This document shows positions 18,207-27,332 of a stretch of 64,000 bases of DNA, in pieces. The position numbers and the translations under genes are program-made. Below the pieces are notes generated by a model, which made no database searches, had not been told where the DNA came from, and saw nothing but the letters and a program-made list of their open reading frames with translations. The stretch lies in contig SCOE01000025.1 of the NCBI GenBank assembly GCA_005503065.1, positions 1-64,000 of the forward strand, given 5' to 3'. Numbering within the stretch: the stretch's first letter is position 1; every line of letters starts with the position of its first letter. This stretch comes from Comamonadaceae bacterium ALPHA2B (GTDB taxonomy: Bacteria; Pseudomonadota; Gammaproteobacteria; Burkholderiales; Burkholderiaceae_C).

Positions 18207-19097
18207 TCAGATTGCGCCGATACCGTGCGAACGCCTGTCGACACCGGGTGGACGGCCGAACAGCCGCCGGTATTCGCGACTGAATTGTGACGGGCTGCTG
18301 TAGCCCACCGAGTAGCAGACTTCCTCTGCGCTCAAGGCGCCCGATGAGAGCCTCGTGCGCGCTTCCTGCAGCCGGATCTGCTTCTGAAACTGCAAGGGCG
18401 TCAGGGACGTCACACGCAGGAAGTGCCGGTGGAACGAGGTCACGCTCATCCCCGCGATGCCGGCCAACTCGGCAATGCGGAGCTTGCGGTCGAAGTTCGA
18501 GCGTATCCAGCGAATGACACGGCTCAGCTGCGTGAACCGCCCGTCAGCGAGTCCGATCTGCCGCACGATCGCGCCCTGTTCACCTGTCATGAGTCGCCAC
18601 AGCAGCTCGCGCTCGATGGCGGGGCCAAGTATGGGAATGTCGCGAGGACGATCTGCCAGTTTCAAAAGTCGAATGAGTGGTTCGATCAGGTCCTGGGACA
18701 GCGGACTGACCGCGAGCCCCGGCGGGACGTGCGATGTGGCAGGTGCCGCCGGATCCGACTCCAGGATGAGCGCGGCGATGGCCGCCGGATCCAGTCTGAG
18801 CCCGACACCCAGGAACGGCCGGTGCGAGTCTGCCTGGGTCACATAGGCAGTGAGCGGCAAGTCCACGGGAACCACGAGATATTGGCCCGCGCTGCATCCG
18901 ATACGCCGCTGGCCCAGCATGACGGCGCTGCTTCCCTGAGCGACCAGAGCGAACATCGGCTCGCAGACCTGCGAGTACGAAAGAGCGGGCTGCTCCGAAC
19001 AGCTGACATGCAGTCTCGGGAGCGCTCCCCATGACTCAGCCGCCTCGTGGTGGCGAAGGATAAGAGCAGAGAGTTCGTCCAGGAGAAGTTGGATCAA
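18207..19097 (-). CDS. AraC-family transcriptional regulator (AraC_N type)
   Basis: 296-residue regulator. Seen: an N-terminal ligand/oligomerisation domain (EPMFALVAQGSSAVMLGQRRI, GQYLVVPVDLPLTAYV) of the AraC_N type, followed by a C-terminal double helix-turn-helix (residues about 195-290) with LRIAELAGIAGMSVTSFHRHFLRVTSLTPLQFQKQ shortened here to its marks SVTSFHRHF and TPLQFQK, and GYSSPSQFSREYRRLFG. It is divergent from the metallo-hydrolase gene with 77 bases between, so it most likely controls it. Downstream, towards tRNA-Ser, about 190 bases hold no gene. Confidence 0.92.
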   Translation of the reverse strand: MIQLLLDELSALILRHHEAAESWGALPRLHVSCSEQPALSYSQVCEPMFALVAQGSSAVMLGQRRIGCSAGQYLVVPVDLPLTAYVTQADSHRPFLGVGLRLDPAAIAALILESDPAAPATSHVPPGLAVSPLSQDLIEPLIRLLKLADRPRDIPILGPAIERELLWRLMTGEQGAIVRQIGLADGRFTQLSRVIRWIRSNFDRKLRIAELAGIAGMSVTSFHRHFLRVTSLTPLQFQKQIRLQEARTRLSSGALSAEEVCYSVGYSSPSQFSREYRRLFGRPPGVDRRSHGIGAI

Positions 19098-19174
19098 CGT
19101 CTTTTTCCCTACCCATGGTTGGCAGGATTGTGCAATACATCGGCAGATTCTGACTGGTTAAGCAGGAAGGCGGC

Positions 19175-20200
19175 GTGATCGAATTGCCATCAATCTGCAA
19201 GCGCAGAGGATTGGCAAAGGTGCTCCGCATGACTCGTCCGAACCGTACTTCCGCCGTGAAGAAGACCCTCACGAGGGCCTTGATGGTCCTCATCGCCTGC
19301 ATGGCTGCGGCCTTCGTCGTGGCGTGGCAGTCTTTCGCTCCCGCCGCTCTCAAGCTTGACGATCCTGATGTCGGGATGCTCCCACCGGCCTCGCCACCCG
19401 CGTCGATGTCCATCAGTTCGCTGCCGACAGGCACGTACGAGACCATGGCCGCGCTCACGTTCCGGGGAGGCGCCTGGAGCGAAACCCGTCACCTGGCAAT
19501 GACTGCCGTGCTCATCCGGCATCCCAAGGGAAACCTGTTGGTCGACGCCGGCGCGGGCACCCATGTGGATGCACACGTGCTGACGTTGCCTGCGATGCAA
19601 CGCACGCCTTACCGGCGCGGCACGCCAGCGATTGCGCAGTTGGCAGCACTCGGCATGAAAGCCAGCGACCTGGCCGGTGTGATTCCCACCCACTCGCACT
19701 GGGACCATATCAGCGGCGTCCAGGACTTGCAGAACGTACCCGTGCTGATCAGCGATCAGGCGAAGAGGTTCATCGCCTCTGACGCCGAGGACTCGAAGCT
19801 GTTGCGCAGCTTTCCCAACATCCAGTTCAAGGAATACGCGTTCGATGGAGGCCCGTACCTTGGCTTCCCCCGCAGCCATGATGTCTGGGGCGATGGATCG
19901 GTCGTCATCGTGCCGGCACCCGGGCATACCCCCGATTCCGTGGTCGTTTTCATCACCCTGCCGTCGGCCAAGCGTTTCGCGTTGCTCGGCGACCTCGTGT
20001 TCCAGATGGAAGGGATCGATCGGCCCGCTGAAAAGCCGTGGATGATGCGGCGCCTCATTGGCGAGCAGGACAGTGAGGTGCGCCACAACATCGCACTCAT
20101 TCGCGCAGCGCGCGAAAAGTATCCGCAGATCACTGCGATTCCGGCTCATGACGGGAGGGCGTTCGACGCGATTCCGGTCGCGCCATTCGCGCTGCAATGA
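19175..20200 (+). CDS. Metallo-beta-lactamase-fold hydrolase, membrane-anchored or exported
   Basis: 341 residues from the GTG at 19175, which has AGGAAGG just upstream; an ATG at 19229 is an alternative and would give 323 residues. Seen: a hydrophobic segment ALMVLIACMAAAFVVAW (signal or anchor), then the metal motif PTHSHWDHISG (HxHxDH), the later histidine in APGHTPDS, the bridging aspartate in LLGDLVFQ and the last histidine in PAHDGRAF. This is the layout of MBL-fold hydrolases including lactonases and arylsulfatase relatives. Substrate unknown. Its divergent AraC regulator suggests an inducible role, perhaps in detoxification or signal quenching. Confidence 0.85.
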   Translation: MIELPSICKRRGLAKVLRMTRPNRTSAVKKTLTRALMVLIACMAAAFVVAWQSFAPAALKLDDPDVGMLPPASPPASMSISSLPTGTYETMAALTFRGGAWSETRHLAMTAVLIRHPKGNLLVDAGAGTHVDAHVLTLPAMQRTPYRRGTPAIAQLAALGMKASDLAGVIPTHSHWDHISGVQDLQNVPVLISDQAKRFIASDAEDSKLLRSFPNIQFKEYAFDGGPYLGFPRSHDVWGDGSVVIVPAPGHTPDSVVVFITLPSAKRFALLGDLVFQMEGIDRPAEKPWMMRRLIGEQDSEVRHNIALIRAAREKYPQITAIPAHDGRAFDAIPVAPFALQ

Positions 20201-20480
20201 TCGGGGTCGAGCGTGTTGCGGGATAGCGCGATGCACACGCTCTTGGTTGGCTGCTTTTGGTCGAATCTGGCGCAGGGCCGCCGAGCTCCGAGCCCGTATG
20301 CCCTCTGCGCTCTTACGGCATGTTGTCAGTTCGACTCCAAGTCAACCTTGCATCCTGCGACCTGGACTCGACTCGGCCAGCTTGGATCAAACAAACGGCC
20401 AACGCAAAGGCAACATCCTTAGCCATGGTCGATGCTGTTGAAAAGTGGCGTCCCGCCGGCTCTGAGCCCGTGACACGCAC
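20201..20480. other. Intergenic stretch without a supported gene
   Basis: Between the metallo-hydrolase gene and the terminator at 20481 several short frames exist on both strands, but none has a ribosome binding site, a recognisable domain or high-GC codon bias. I see no RNA gene or clear repeat here. Confidence 0.5.
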
Positions 20481-20510
20481 AAAAAAACGGGCACCCCGGC
20501 CCGTTCTCTT
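20481..20510 (-). terminator. Minus-strand terminator below the small membrane ORF
   Basis: AACGGGC (20486-20492) and GCCCGTT (20499-20505) form a stem; on the minus strand it is followed by seven T residues (seven A residues at 20481-20487 on the plus strand). Confidence 0.75.
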
Positions 20511-20547
20511 CTTATGGCTCGCGACGGCGCGGCGCCGCCAACTTTGC

Positions 20548-20736
20548 TCAGTACAGCGTCTCGGCGCCGACCGCCGGGCGCAGTGGTCCTTCTTGACGCT
20601 GGACGCCCGGCCCCTGAACCGACACGAGGAGTGTCAGCAGGCACAGCCCGAAAAAGGCCACCCAACCCAGCGGGCCAACGCTCAGCAGGATCCCGAGGGA
20701 CAACAAGGCACTGGAAAGCAGCAGGAGGGATCGCAT
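20548..20736 (-). CDS. Small hydrophobic protein, possible
   Basis: 62 residues. The first 42 are almost wholly hydrophobic (SLLLLSSALLSLGILLSVG and GWVAFFGLCLLTLLVSVQG), giving two membrane segments, and the tail is polar. I do not recognise a family. It is supported by position: it lies alone on the minus strand between two minus-strand terminators (20871-20894 upstream, 20481-20510 downstream), which makes an independent transcript plausible. Against it, there is no clear ribosome binding site before the ATG. Expression is uncertain. Confidence 0.45.
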   Translation of the reverse strand: MRSLLLLSSALLSLGILLSVGPLGWVAFFGLCLLTLLVSVQGPGVQRQEGPLRPAVGAETLY

Positions 20737-20870
20737 GGCACGGCAGCAGAAGTGTTGAACTTACGTTCAGCATAAGGAGCCGGCGGCAAGCGCGCAATTC
20801 ATCAAAAGTATTCAACGGGTTTTCCCTCCAAGGGTATTCCCACGTACGGAAAGCAAAGCGACGACCAAAG

Positions 20871-20894
20871 AAAAAGGGACCCGGAGGTCCCTTT
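20871..20894 (-). terminator. Terminator of the branched-chain amino acid binding protein gene
   Basis: AAAGGGACC-CGGA-GGTCCCTTT forms a perfect nine-pair stem; on the minus strand it runs into TTTTTCTTT. It lies about 20 bases after the gene stop. Confidence 0.88.
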
Positions 20895-20914
20895 GGAGGC
20901 CTTGTCGCGGTCGA

Positions 20915-22126
20915 TCAGCGGACAACGGCAATCTGCGTACGCTGACCACCCTTGTAGGTGTACAGCGTCAGGGCACCGTTCTTGATGTCGCCCTTCTCGT
21001 CGAAGGCGATGGGGCCGGTCACGCCCTTGTAGTTGGTCTTGCCGACTTCCGGCAGGTACTTGGCCGGATCGGACGAGCCGGCACGCACCATCGAGTCGGC
21101 CAGGACGTTGACTGCGTCGTAGACATACGGTGCATAGATCTGGACGTCAACGCCGTTCTTGGTCTTGAAGTCGGCCTTGAACTTGTCGAGCGGAGCCTTG
21201 AAGTCGCCGTCCACGCCGCCGGCCTCGGCACACACCACCATGTCCTCGCCGATGGCATCGCCTGCCAGCTTGGCCAGTTCGCCGGTGCACAGGCCGTCGC
21301 CGCCCATGAACTTGACGTTCAGGCCCAGTTGCTTGACCTGCTTGAGCATCGGGCCACCGACCGCGTCCATGCCGCCGAAGAACAGGATGTCGGGCTTGGC
21401 GCCCTTGAGCTTGGTCAGGATGGCGTTGAAGTCGGTCGACTTGTCGGTCGTGAATTCGTGGCCGACGATCGTGCCGCCTGCCGCCTTGGCGGCCTTCTCG
21501 AATTCCTCGGCGACGCCCTGGCCGTAGGCCGTACGGTCATCGATCACCGCGATGTTCTTGCCCTTGAGGGTTTCGACGGCGTACTTGCCCAGCGTACCGC
21601 CCAGCTGAGTGTCGTCAGCCACCACGCGGAATGCGGTCTTGAAGCCCTGGCGGGTGTACTTGGGATTGGTGGCCGAAGGCGAAATCTGGGGAATGCCGGC
21701 ATCGCTGTACAGCTTGGATGCCGGGATGGTCGTGCCCGAGTTCAGGTGGCCGACCACGCCGTTGACCTTTTCGTCGACCAGCTTCTGGGCGACAGCGGTG
21801 CCCTGCTTCGGATCGCCGGCATCGTCTTCCGCCACCAGTTCGAACTTGGCAACCTTGTCACCGATCTTCAGCTGCTTGGCATTGAGGTCCTCGATGGCCA
21901 TCTTGGCACCGAGTTCGTTGTCCTTGCCGAGGTGGGCGATGGCGCCGCTGGTCGGGCCGACGTGGCCGATCTTCACGACGAGGGTTTCGGCAGCCGGAGG
22001 CGCGGCGGGAGCAGGTGCTGCGGCAGTGGGCGCGGGAGCCGCAGCGGGAGCGGCGGCTTCTTCTTTCTTGCCGCAAGCCACCACCGAGAGAGCAGCCAGT
22101 GCGACCGCAGTCCATTTCAATTGCAT
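20915..22126 (-). CDS. Branched-chain amino acid type ABC substrate-binding lipoprotein
   Basis: 403-residue type I periplasmic binding protein of the LivK group. Seen: a signal ending in VVAC with Cys24 as likely lipidation site, an alanine/proline linker of about 30 residues, then VVKIGHVGPTSGAIAHLGKDNELGAKMAIEDLN, typical of Leu/Ile/Val-binding proteins. The start at 22126 is chosen because GGAGG lies upstream and it begins the signal peptide; the frame extends further without homology. No permease or ATPase gene is adjacent, so it is an orphan binding component that must work with a transporter encoded elsewhere. It ends in a strong terminator. Confidence 0.92.
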   Translation of the reverse strand: MQLKWTAVALAALSVVACGKKEEAAAPAAAPAPTAAAPAPAAPPAAETLVVKIGHVGPTSGAIAHLGKDNELGAKMAIEDLNAKQLKIGDKVAKFELVAEDDAGDPKQGTAVAQKLVDEKVNGVVGHLNSGTTIPASKLYSDAGIPQISPSATNPKYTRQGFKTAFRVVADDTQLGGTLGKYAVETLKGKNIAVIDDRTAYGQGVAEEFEKAAKAAGGTIVGHEFTTDKSTDFNAILTKLKGAKPDILFFGGMDAVGGPMLKQVKQLGLNVKFMGGDGLCTGELAKLAGDAIGEDMVVCAEAGGVDGDFKAPLDKFKADFKTKNGVDVQIYAPYVYDAVNVLADSMVRAGSSDPAKYLPEVGKTNYKGVTGPIAFDEKGDIKNGALTLYTYKGGQRTQIAVVR

Positions 22127-22254
22127 GGGAAACCTCCAGAACATGAGGAATAGAGTTGATAAACCGGTCGTTCGAATCCGGGTGCGTCCACGGAGCAAAA
22201 ACCGCGCCGGCAACCGGATCGCAGCACCCTCGCGCCATCGACCCGCGGCGCAGT

Positions 22255-22722
22255 TTAGCCCAAGGCTGGTGCACCGGAACCCGGCGCAGACCCTGTGTTT
22301 TCCGAAAGTTCACGGGCCAGCGCTTCGACGACAAGGGAGCGCAGAACGGTCTCTATTTCGCTGCGCAATCGAGGCACCATGGCGTCGAGTTGCTGCTGCA
22401 CGGCCGCAGAGACCGCCTCCGTCAAGCGCTCCTCGAGCGACAGGTCGACGCGTTGCAACACGCGGTGCAGCAACTCCTCTTCGATGCGGAAGGCGTCCGC
22501 ATCGGTGAGCGCCACGAAGGCAGGCGATGCCGGCAACGCGAGCGCGTCGGCCGCTGGCGATGCGGTGGGCGCCGCGGCGGGCAAGGGCTCGCCCGCACTC
22601 GCAGGCGCCGCTTCCACGGGCGCAGATGACTCCGAGACCGATTCCGGCCGTGGCGCGGACAGGTCCACCACCGTCGTCAAGGTCGGGACGAAACGGGGCG
22701 GTGTGCGCTGGCCGGAGTTCAT
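22255..22722 (-). CDS. DUF2486-like hypothetical protein
   Basis: 155 residues in two parts: an N-terminal low-complexity region rich in Ala, Pro and Ser (about residues 15-65) and a C-terminal helical region with EEELLHRVLQRVDLSLEERLTEAVSAAVQQQLD shortened to its mark VQQQLDAMVPRLRSEIE. This matches proteins annotated DUF2486 that sit next to holC in Burkholderiales. Function unknown. It follows holC by 32 bases on the same strand and is probably co-transcribed with pepA and holC. Confidence 0.8.
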   Translation of the reverse strand: MNSGQRTPPRFVPTLTTVVDLSAPRPESVSESSAPVEAAPASAGEPLPAAAPTASPAADALALPASPAFVALTDADAFRIEEELLHRVLQRVDLSLEERLTEAVSAAVQQQLDAMVPRLRSEIETVLRSLVVEALARELSENTGSAPGSGAPALG

Positions 22723-22754
22723 GAAGAACGATGCGTGGACGTCAGCGGGCCATT

Positions 22755-23192
22755 TCAGCGCCCACTGCCAATGTCGTGTCGCGTGATCGCATAGCCGCGC
22801 TCGGCGTAGTGCCGCCAGCGCTGCCGGCCGGACTGCCGCTCCGCCTCGTCGGTACCGACCACGTCGATCAATCGCTCGAAGCGCTCGAAGCCCATTGGCA
22901 GTTCGCAGCCGAGGTTGACCAGGACATGACGATGTGCCGGCGCCCCCTGCGACGGTCCGTCGAGCAACACCACCGGCGACCGGGCCAGGACCTCCGCATC
23001 CGCGTCGGCACGGCAGTGTGCGATGAAGTCGGTGGCGGAGAACTGCCAGAGCGACGCGTCCAGGCTGTCCAGCGTGGCCCTGTCGCCGGCGACGGCGACC
23101 TTCGCACCCGCGGCCACGACCGCCTTGCGCAGCAGCCGGCAGGCATGGTGCACCTTGTCCGGTGCGTTGAAATGGACGTCGATTTCCGTCAC
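22755..23192 (-). CDS. holC: HolC, DNA polymerase III chi subunit
   Basis: About 145 residues. Chi belongs to the clamp loader and binds SSB, linking it to the replicase. Seen: [21 protein letters not shown] at the start, [19 protein letters not shown], the stretch SPVVLLDG and [18 protein letters not shown] near the end, the typical chi layout. The GTG start at 23192 overlaps the pepA stop (GTGA), and the pepA-holC order is conserved in proteobacteria. A longer frame to 23318 only shadows pepA. Confidence 0.93.
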   Translation of the reverse strand: MTEIDVHFNAPDKVHHACRLLRKAVVAAGAKVAVAGDRATLDSLDASLWQFSATDFIAHCRADADAEVLARSPVVLLDGPSQGAPAHRHVLVNLGCELPMGFERFERLIDVVGTDEAERQSGRQRWRHYAERGYAITRHDIGSGR

Positions 23193-24676
23193 GACGGCTT
23201 GCGGACGCGCTTGGCTGACGGGGCTGGCGACGCGGCTGTCCCCTGCCGGCCCAGCAGGTAGGTCAGGAGCAAGGGCACGGGCCGCCCGGTCGAGCCCTTC
23301 GCCGCGCCGCTCTTCCACGCCGTTCCGGCGATGTCGAGGTGCGCCCAGGCAAAGTCGGACGTGAAACGCTGCAGGAACTTAGCGGCCGTGATAGCCCCGC
23401 CCGCACGGCCCGCCACGTTGGCCACGTCGGCGAACTGGGTCTTGAGGCCCTCGGCGTATTCGTCATCCAGCGGGAGCCGCCAGCAGCGGTCCTGGGAGGC
23501 CTCGCCCGCCGAATGCAGCGCCTCGGCCAGGGCATCGTCGGTCGAGAAGAGGCCACTGCGCACACCGCCCAGGGCGATCACACAGGCCCCGGTCAGCGTG
23601 GCGATGTCGATCACGGCCTCGGGCGCGAAGCGCTTTGCGTAGTCCAGCGCGTCGCAGAGGATCAGCCGGCCCTCGGCGTCGGTGTTCAGTATCTCGATGG
23701 TCTGGCCGCTCATGCTCGTCACGACATCGCCCGGCTTGATCGCACGGCCGTCGTTCATGTTCTCGCAGGCCGGGATCAGGCCGATGACGTTGATCGCAGG
23801 CTGCAGTTCGCCCAACGCGCGGAACACGCCCAGCACGCTGGCCGCGCCGCACATGTCGAACTTCATCTCGTCCATCTCGGCCGCGGGCTTGAGCGACACG
23901 CCGCCCGTGTCGAAGGTGATGCCCTTGCCGACGAGCACCTGCGGCGCCACGCCCTTCGGGGCGCCCTGGTAGCGCAGCACGACGAAGCGCAGCGGCTCGG
24001 CCGACCCTTGCGCGACCGCCATGAAAGCCCCCATGCCGAGCGCCGCGACCTCCTTTGGACCCAGCACCTCGCATTTCAGACGCGGCGCCTTGGCCAACGA
24101 TCGCGCGGCCTCCGCCAACTGCGAGGGTGTGCAATGGTTGCCCGGACGGTTGCCCCATTCCTTGGCGAATTCGACGCCGTGCACCATCGCGACGGCGGTG
24201 TCGAAAGCCGTCTTCAGCGGGGCCGGCTTGTCGACCCCGATGACGCACTGCCGCAGGCTTCGCGGCTCCGGCTTGGACTTGGTGGTGGTGTAGACATAGC
24301 TGGCATCGGCCGCCGCCGACACCGCCGCAGCGATGGCCGCAGCATCCGCCGTGCCGGCAAAGAGCACGACGATGCGCTTGGGTGCGGCGGCCTTGAGCGC
24401 CTGCACGGCCGCCAGGACGGCACTGCGTACCGCGGCGGCGTCGCCCTGCCCGACCGCTGCCAGCACGAGGCGCGTGGCGGCAATTCCCTCGGGCCGGTAC
24501 GCGGCCAGCTGCTTGCCCGGCTTGTCGCCGAGGTCGCCCGATTTGCGCGCGGCGGCGATGAGGGAGGCGAGGCGGTCCTTGCCGTCGGTGCCGGCGGCCG
24601 GCACCAGCACCACGAGTGCGTCGGCCTTTTCGGTGGCGGCCTGCACGAGGCCGAGGGGCTTGAGTTGAAAGTCCAT
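23189..24676 (-). CDS. pepA: PepA, leucyl aminopeptidase (M17)
   Basis: 495-residue cytosolic aminopeptidase of family M17, a hexameric two-metal enzyme releasing N-terminal residues. Seen: N-terminal macro-like domain to about residue 160; [17 protein letters not shown]; metal and catalytic motif [27 protein letters not shown] shortened to [10 protein letters not shown] with the lysine and aspartate; and the signature [14 protein letters not shown]. It is divergent from lptF with only 21 bases between, the conserved proteobacterial arrangement, and translationally coupled to holC. PepA homologues also bind DNA in some species; nothing here shows that. Confidence 0.97.
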   Translation of the reverse strand: MDFQLKPLGLVQAATEKADALVVLVPAAGTDGKDRLASLIAAARKSGDLGDKPGKQLAAYRPEGIAATRLVLAAVGQGDAAAVRSAVLAAVQALKAAAPKRIVVLFAGTADAAAIAAAVSAAADASYVYTTTKSKPEPRSLRQCVIGVDKPAPLKTAFDTAVAMVHGVEFAKEWGNRPGNHCTPSQLAEAARSLAKAPRLKCEVLGPKEVAALGMGAFMAVAQGSAEPLRFVVLRYQGAPKGVAPQVLVGKGITFDTGGVSLKPAAEMDEMKFDMCGAASVLGVFRALGELQPAINVIGLIPACENMNDGRAIKPGDVVTSMSGQTIEILNTDAEGRLILCDALDYAKRFAPEAVIDIATLTGACVIALGGVRSGLFSTDDALAEALHSAGEASQDRCWRLPLDDEYAEGLKTQFADVANVAGRAGGAITAAKFLQRFTSDFAWAHLDIAGTAWKSGAAKGSTGRPVPLLLTYLLGRQGTAASPAPSAKRVRKPS

Positions 24677-24697
24677 AATCCGCTTTTTTCCGCGACG

Positions 24698-25798
24698 ATG
24701 TTATTCCATTCCTCTCTACGCAAGGAGCTGTCGCGCAGCTTCGGGGCGACCCTGGTGGTGCTGGTCACGATCGTCATGACGATCATCCTGATCCGCACCC
24801 TGGGCCTGGCGTCCAAGGGCAGCGTCAATCCGTCCGAAGTCTTCCTGGTGATGGCTTACACGGTGCTCGGCTACATGCCGACCATCCTCAGTCTGAGCCT
24901 GTTCATTGCGATCGTCGGCACGCTCTCGCGCATGTACCGCGACAGCGAGATGGTGATCTGGCTTGCAGCCGGGCGCGGCATTGCCGATTTTGTGCGCCCC
25001 CTGTTCCAGTTCTCCTGGCCGGTGCTCCTGCTGATCGGCGCACTGGCCTTCGTCGGTTGGCCCTGGGCGAACTCTCAGACCCAGGGCATGCGCGACCAGT
25101 ACGAGCGGCGCAGCGACCTGGACAGGGTCACTCCCGGGCAGTTCCAGGAGTCCTCGGGGCGCAATCGTGTGTTCTTCATCGACAAGGACACGGCCGACGG
25201 CACGACGGCGTCCAACGTCTTCATTTCTTCCATCGAGCGCAACCTGCAGATCATCACCACGGCCCGCAGCGGGCAGGTTGAAACGATCGGCAAGGGGCGC
25301 TACCTCGTGCTCAGCGACGGGCAGCGCCTGGAACGCCCCCTCGCCAATACCGGATTGAAGATCAGCGAGTTCACCACCTATGGCGCCAAGGTCGGATCCG
25401 ACGTGGCCGCCAGTGGCGACGCCATCCCGCCCCGGGCGCGGTCGACGATGAGCCTGCTGGGAGACCCCACGCCGCCCAATCTGGGCGAACTGGCCTGGCG
25501 GCTCGGGATGATCCTGGCGGCCATCAACTTCGTGCTCATGGCGCTGGTCATCTCCAGTGTGAATCCGCGCGTCAGTCGAAGCGGCAACCTGCTCTTCGCC
25601 TTGTTCGCCTTCGTCGTCTACTACAACATGCTCAACCTGGGCAACAGCTGGGTGAGTTCCGGCCGCTACGGCGTCGCCACCTTCGTGCTGGTGCTGCATG
25701 GCGGCGCTGCGCTCTTCGCATTGGCATGGCTGCTGAAGCGTCACAACAACTGGAGCCTGCGCTCCGCCCGGCGGCACCGACTCCCGTCCACCGCATGA
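24698..25798 (+). CDS. lptF: LptF, lipopolysaccharide export permease
   Basis: 366-residue inner-membrane subunit of the LptB2FG transporter, which extracts LPS from the inner membrane. Seen: [27 protein letters not shown] start, six membrane segments (three before and three after a periplasmic beta-jellyroll, about residues 130-270) and SMSLLGDP-like linker. The ATG at 24698 is the first in frame after the pepA promoter region; the frame upstream runs antisense through pepA. Its stop overlaps the lptG start. Confidence 0.96.
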   Translation: MLFHSSLRKELSRSFGATLVVLVTIVMTIILIRTLGLASKGSVNPSEVFLVMAYTVLGYMPTILSLSLFIAIVGTLSRMYRDSEMVIWLAAGRGIADFVRPLFQFSWPVLLLIGALAFVGWPWANSQTQGMRDQYERRSDLDRVTPGQFQESSGRNRVFFIDKDTADGTTASNVFISSIERNLQIITTARSGQVETIGKGRYLVLSDGQRLERPLANTGLKISEFTTYGAKVGSDVAASGDAIPPRARSTMSLLGDPTPPNLGELAWRLGMILAAINFVLMALVISSVNPRVSRSGNLLFALFAFVVYYNMLNLGNSWVSSGRYGVATFVLVLHGGAALFALAWLLKRHNNWSLRSARRHRLPSTA

Positions 25799-26904
25799 AG
25801 ACCATTCGACGTCTGATCTACCTGGAAGCGGTCAAGGCCGTGGCCTTCGTGACTTTCGGGTTCCTTTGCCTTTTCTTCTTCTTCGATTTCGTCGACGAAT
25901 TGCAGGCGGTATCGAAATCATCGGCCCTCGGGTATGGCGTGCCCCAAGCGCTGCTCTACGTCACCTTGCTGGTGCCCAGCCATCTGTACGAGTTGCTGCC
26001 CATCACCGTGCTCATCGGCACGATCTTCGTGATGGCACGGTTCGCCCAGAGTTCCGAATACACCATTCTCCGCACGAGCGGCCTCGGCCCGTGGCGGGCA
26101 TTGCGGATGCTGCTGGTATTCGGTGCTGCATTCGCCTTGCTGACGTTCACGGTGGGCGACTATCTGACGCCGGTGTCCGACCGCGCGGCGCAGCTTCTCA
26201 AGACCCGATACCAAGGCACCTGGGCAATGACCGGCAACACGGGAGCCTGGCTGCGTGAGAAGCAGGGTGCCATGTCCTATGCCGTCAACGTGGTGTCCAT
26301 GGATCGCGATGGCACGCTGAAGAACCCGCGCATCTTCGAGTTCGACGATCGCGGCTTCGTCGCGTCGCAGACCGCCGCCGCGTCGGCTCGCATCGGCGAC
26401 GGCGCCTGGACACTCTACGGCGTGGAGAAGCAAGACTACGAAACCCGGTCGTCGGGCGATCGCGCCCGGATAGCCTTCAGCTCACAGCCCGAACTGCGTT
26501 GGCCGAGCTCGCTGACCAGCGACATGGTGTCGGTCGCGCTGCTGAGGCCGGACAAGATGAGCACCATCGACCTGTTCGAATACACGCGGCACCTCAACGC
26601 CAACGGGCAGGTCACCCAACGCTACGAGATCGAGTTCTGGCGCAAGGTCTTCTATCCGCTGTCGTGCCTGGTCATGGTGGTGCTGGCCCTGCCCTTCGCC
26701 TACCTGCATTTCCGCCAGAGCGGCATCACCAGCTACGTGTTCGGCGGCGTGATGATCGGCATCAGCTTCTTCCTGCTGAACAACGTCTTCGGCTACATCG
26801 GCAACCTGCGCAACTGGTGGCCCTGGATCACGGCCGCGGCGCCGGGAATGATCTATTCGCTGCTCTCGCTGGGGGCTTTCGGGTGGCTGGTGCTGCGGCG
26901 CTGA
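25795..26904 (+). CDS. lptG: LptG, lipopolysaccharide export permease
   Basis: 369-residue partner of LptF. Seen: [36 protein letters not shown] start, ELLPITVLIGTIFVMARFAQSSEYTILRTSGLGPWR (LptG signature around SSEYTILRTSG), a periplasmic jellyroll, and C-terminal membrane segments with FWRKVFYPLSCLVMVVLALPFAY. The ATG overlaps the lptF stop (ATGA), so the two are made together. Confidence 0.96.
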   Translation: MKTIRRLIYLEAVKAVAFVTFGFLCLFFFFDFVDELQAVSKSSALGYGVPQALLYVTLLVPSHLYELLPITVLIGTIFVMARFAQSSEYTILRTSGLGPWRALRMLLVFGAAFALLTFTVGDYLTPVSDRAAQLLKTRYQGTWAMTGNTGAWLREKQGAMSYAVNVVSMDRDGTLKNPRIFEFDDRGFVASQTAAASARIGDGAWTLYGVEKQDYETRSSGDRARIAFSSQPELRWPSSLTSDMVSVALLRPDKMSTIDLFEYTRHLNANGQVTQRYEIEFWRKVFYPLSCLVMVVLALPFAYLHFRQSGITSYVFGGVMIGISFFLLNNVFGYIGNLRNWWPWITAAAPGMIYSLLSLGAFGWLVLRR

Positions 26905-26905
26905 C

Positions 26906-27289
26906 ATGAAACAGGGCATCGTTCTCTTTGCCCATGGGTCGAGGGATCCGCGCTGGCGCGAGCCCATCGAGGCCGTGGCCCGGGCTGTCGAGGCCCGAGC
27001 GCCGGGCGCGGCGGTGCGCTGCGCCTACCTCGAATTGGCTGAGCCCGAGTTCCCCACGGCCGTGCGCGATCTCGTCGGAGCCGGTGTGCAGAGCGTGCGT
27101 GTGGTGCCGATGTTCCTGGGCATGGGCAAGCATGCGCGCGAAGACCTGCCCAAGCTGGTGGGCGCTGCGCGGCTGGACCACCCCGGCCTGCACATCGAGG
27201 TGTCCGGTCCCGTCGGCGAGGCGCCCGAAGTCATCAGCCTCCTTGCCGAACTGGCGCTTCGGCCAACGGCGCTGGCGGACAATCTTTAG
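26906..27289 (+). CDS. cbiX: CbiX/SirB-type sirohydrochlorin chelatase
   Basis: 127-residue short chelatase of the CbiX (small) type, inserting Co2+ or Fe2+ into sirohydrochlorin. Seen: VLFAHGSRDPRWREP, where His10 is a metal ligand, CAYLELAEPEFP, and VRVVPMFLGMGKHAREDLP with the second metal histidine. It begins two bases after lptG. The next gene is a CysB-type regulator, and siroheme is the cofactor of sulfite reductase, so a role in sulfur assimilation is a reasonable inference; cobalamin synthesis is the alternative. Confidence 0.92.
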   Translation: MKQGIVLFAHGSRDPRWREPIEAVARAVEARAPGAAVRCAYLELAEPEFPTAVRDLVGAGVQSVRVVPMFLGMGKHAREDLPKLVGAARLDHPGLHIEVSGPVGEAPEVISLLAELALRPTALADNL

Positions 27290-27305
27290 ACATTGAAGGC
27301 ATAAT

Positions 27306-27329
27306 AAATTCCTGAATAAGACGGAATTT
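27306..27329. promoter_or_regulatory. Candidate operator upstream of the CysB-type regulator
   Basis: AAATTCC (27306-27312) and GGAATTT (27323-27329) form an interrupted palindrome with a ten-base AT-rich spacer, four bases before the regulator start. It is the only AT-rich stretch for some distance and lies where a LysR-type regulator would act on its own gene; overlap with the ribosome binding region suggests self-repression. Confidence 0.5.
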
Positions 27330-27332
27330 GTT

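Noticed and set aside
17983-18303. A plus-strand frame of 106 residues after tRNA-Ser
   Set aside because: It runs over the terminator and the end of the AraC gene, with no ribosome binding site or similarity.
22165-22195. A tRNA-like T arm (GTTCGAATCCGGGTGCGTCC) upstream of the LivK-type gene
   Set aside because: No matching acceptor arm GGACGC or anticodon stem can be found at the required distance, so it is not a tRNA gene. It might be a decayed fragment but no more can be said.
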